Assembly (NCBI GenBank): GCA_016839705.1
Contig: JAEOTR010000014.1
Location: forward strand, 1-64,000
Origin: Promethearchaeota archaeon
GTDB lineage: Archaea; Asgardarchaeota; Lokiarchaeia; Sigyniarchaeales; SOKP01
Length of the DNA: 64,000 nucleotides
Reading direction: 5' to 3'
Part shown: positions 63,025-64,000 of the stretch, piece after piece
Numbering within the stretch: the first letter of the stretch is position 1
Layout of the letters: every line of letters begins with the position of its first letter
Program-made: the position numbers and the translations under genes
The notes under the pieces: model-generated
Databases searched by the model: none
Seen by the model: only the letters and a program-made list of their open reading frames with translations
What the model was told of the DNA's origin: nothing

Positions 63025-63777
63025 ATGCCTGTTGAACCTAAAATCGCTTCCACGGTAATTCTATTACGTGAACGAGAGCCAGACTTAGAATCTGAGGATG
63101 ATTGTGAATTTGAAGTATTCATGGCTAAAAGACATGAAAACGCGAGATTTATGAGTGAACATCACGTCTTCCCCGGTGGTGGAATCGACGAACAAGACTT
63201 AACCGAAGAATCAAGAGCAAGGTTAGTAGGAATTGATGAAAAAGTTATTAATAAGTTAAAAGAAATATGTGAAGATCCAGCTAATCTTTGGATAATTGCA
63301 ATCCGTGAGTTATTTGAAGAAACGGGGGTTTTAATCGCTATTAATAAAACAGGAAATCCACAAGGAATAATTGAAGAAACACCCAAGAAAGTAAAGAAAT
63401 ATCAGAAGAATCTTCAAAAAAAACGCAGAACTATGACAAGTGTTTTAAAAAGGGAAAATCTTTATTATGCGGGGAATAATTTAAGGTATTTTGGAAGACT
63501 GGTGACTCCAGAAATATCCCCTATTAGATTTGATACACAATTCTTTTTATGCAAATTTCCCAAAAATCAGAACATTAATTTATTTAATGATGAATTAACA
63601 GAGTGTTTATGGGGATCTCCAAAACATTTACTTGAGCTTTTTAAAAAAAAACAAATAAAATTAATATTCCCTCAATATTCCACACTCCAGCGATTGAAAG
63701 AGTTTAGAACTATTCAAGAGGTATTTGAAAATTCAAAAGAAGTGTCTAGTCATAATCGACTGAATGATTTCCAATAG
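63025..63777 (+). CDS. NUDIX hydrolase with expanded Nudix box
   Basis: This 250-residue protein has the strand/loop FPGGGIDEQDL followed by about 35 extra residues before the catalytic helix AIRELFEETGVLI (Nudix REUXEEXGU intact). The same insertion is seen in NUDT19/RP2-type proteins, which cleave CoA derivatives and related diphosphates. C-terminally there is a helical domain. It starts at the ATG at 63025, 51 bases after the SDR gene; a TTG two codons upstream is possible. Confidence 0.85.
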   Translation: MPVEPKIASTVILLREREPDLESEDDCEFEVFMAKRHENARFMSEHHVFPGGGIDEQDLTEESRARLVGIDEKVINKLKEICEDPANLWIIAIRELFEETGVLIAINKTGNPQGIIEETPKKVKKYQKNLQKKRRTMTSVLKRENLYYAGNNLRYFGRLVTPEISPIRFDTQFFLCKFPKNQNINLFNDELTECLWGSPKHLLELFKKKQIKLIFPQYSTLQRLKEFRTIQEVFENSKEVSSHNRLNDFQ

Positions 63778-63842
63778 AGATTTTGGTAGGTTATAAGAAG
63801 GGTCTTCTTTTAGATTTTTTTAAGCAAAACAAAATTTAGGCT

Positions 63843-64000
63843 TTAGTACATTAAAATGCCAGTTTGTTGAGTTTCATTAAATATTTCGTTAGCTTTTATA
63901 AACAGATAAGTTTTTTCCCATAATTCGGAATTGACTCTTATAAGTTTTCCACTAACTTTTATAGCATCCCCAACACTTACATAACATAATTTTGAGCATT
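63843..64000 (-). CDS. C-terminal end of an unknown protein, OB-fold-like
   Basis: Reading the minus strand from 64000, an open frame of 51 codons runs to a TAA at 63843-63845. The sequence VSVGDAIKVSGKLIRVNSEL and LFIKANEIF looks like a strand-rich OB-fold of the nucleic-acid-binding type, but this is a weak resemblance. The gene continues past the right edge. No start is visible. Confidence 0.5.
   Translation of the reverse strand, partial: CSKLCYVSVGDAIKVSGKLIRVNSELWEKTYLFIKANEIFNETQQTGILMY

Overview
The window is an AT-rich stretch of about 64 kb that reads as an archaeal chromosome. The support is: split PurS/PurQ/PurL, a GlmU-like nucleotidyltransferase of archaeal type, PadR and ribbon-helix-helix regulators, Hsp20, TATA-like boxes 25-35 bases ahead of several genes with few Shine-Dalgarno sites, and many small zinc-ribbon proteins. 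An Asgard (Lokiarchaeia-like) origin is a plausible guess from the gene mix (Gly/Arg-rich and poly-proline proteins, an ADHFE1-like transhydrogenase, an AGPS-like flavoprotein). No rRNA, ribosomal protein or signature eukaryotic-like gene in the window proves it. I saw no rRNA, tRNA, CRISPR array or transposase.

Layout. 1-1.8 kb: 3' part of a GH13 glycosidase and a membrane protein. 1.9-9.0 kb: an amino-sugar block with every step from fructose-6-P to UDP-GlcNAc (GlmS, GlmM, GlmU-like), a second left-handed beta-helix protein, and the opposing NagB-type deaminase divergent from glmS. 9.3-10.8 kb: an unknown all-helical protein. 10.9-15.2 kb: AGPS/GlcD-like flavoprotein, CCG-domain Fe-S protein and FGGY kinase in one transcription unit. 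15.3-18.7 kb: alpha/beta hydrolase, MazG-like, D-aminoacylase and DUF3795 genes. 18.8-23.5 kb: purine genes purC and purSQL. 23.7-27.2 kb: small zinc-ribbon proteins and a two-gene unit of unknown role (a CBS-domain membrane protein plus a membrane protein with a Gly/Arg-rich N-terminus and two zinc ribbons). 27.4-28.8 kb: pyrE with a HAD phosphatase. 29-31.4 kb: ferredoxin-nitroreductase, a PadR regulator with Hsp20, and two hairpins. 31.5-35 kb: Gfo/Idh oxidoreductase, SPL-like radical SAM, nucleoside phosphorylase, methyltransferase. 35-38.7 kb: a PadR-controlled ABC exporter with a membrane-anchored extracellular partner.

38.8-46 kb: DUF1624-like membrane acyltransferase, epimerase, a decayed chemoreceptor copy and an intact paralogue with a tiny ribbon-helix-helix gene between them, and an E1-alpha/E1-beta pair without E2/E3. 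46-49.5 kb: amidohydrolase, ZIP transporter with an operator-like palindrome, small membrane proteins. 49.5-55.1 kb: a solitary Eco57I-like DNA methylase flanked by a remnant and an intact copy of an unknown gene, NAD synthetase, and a coiled-coil/poly-proline protein. 55.3-59.8 kb: a truncated P-loop kinase, class III aminotransferase, MmsA-like dehydrogenase and hydroxyacid-oxoacid transhydrogenase, probably one omega-amino/hydroxy-acid pathway. 59.8-64 kb: a second methyltransferase, MBL hydrolase, SDR, NUDIX and the end of a gene running off the right edge.

Start codons were moved from TTG to a nearby ATG where family alignment or spacing favoured it, as stated per gene. All functional calls rest on motifs recognised by eye; no search was run.
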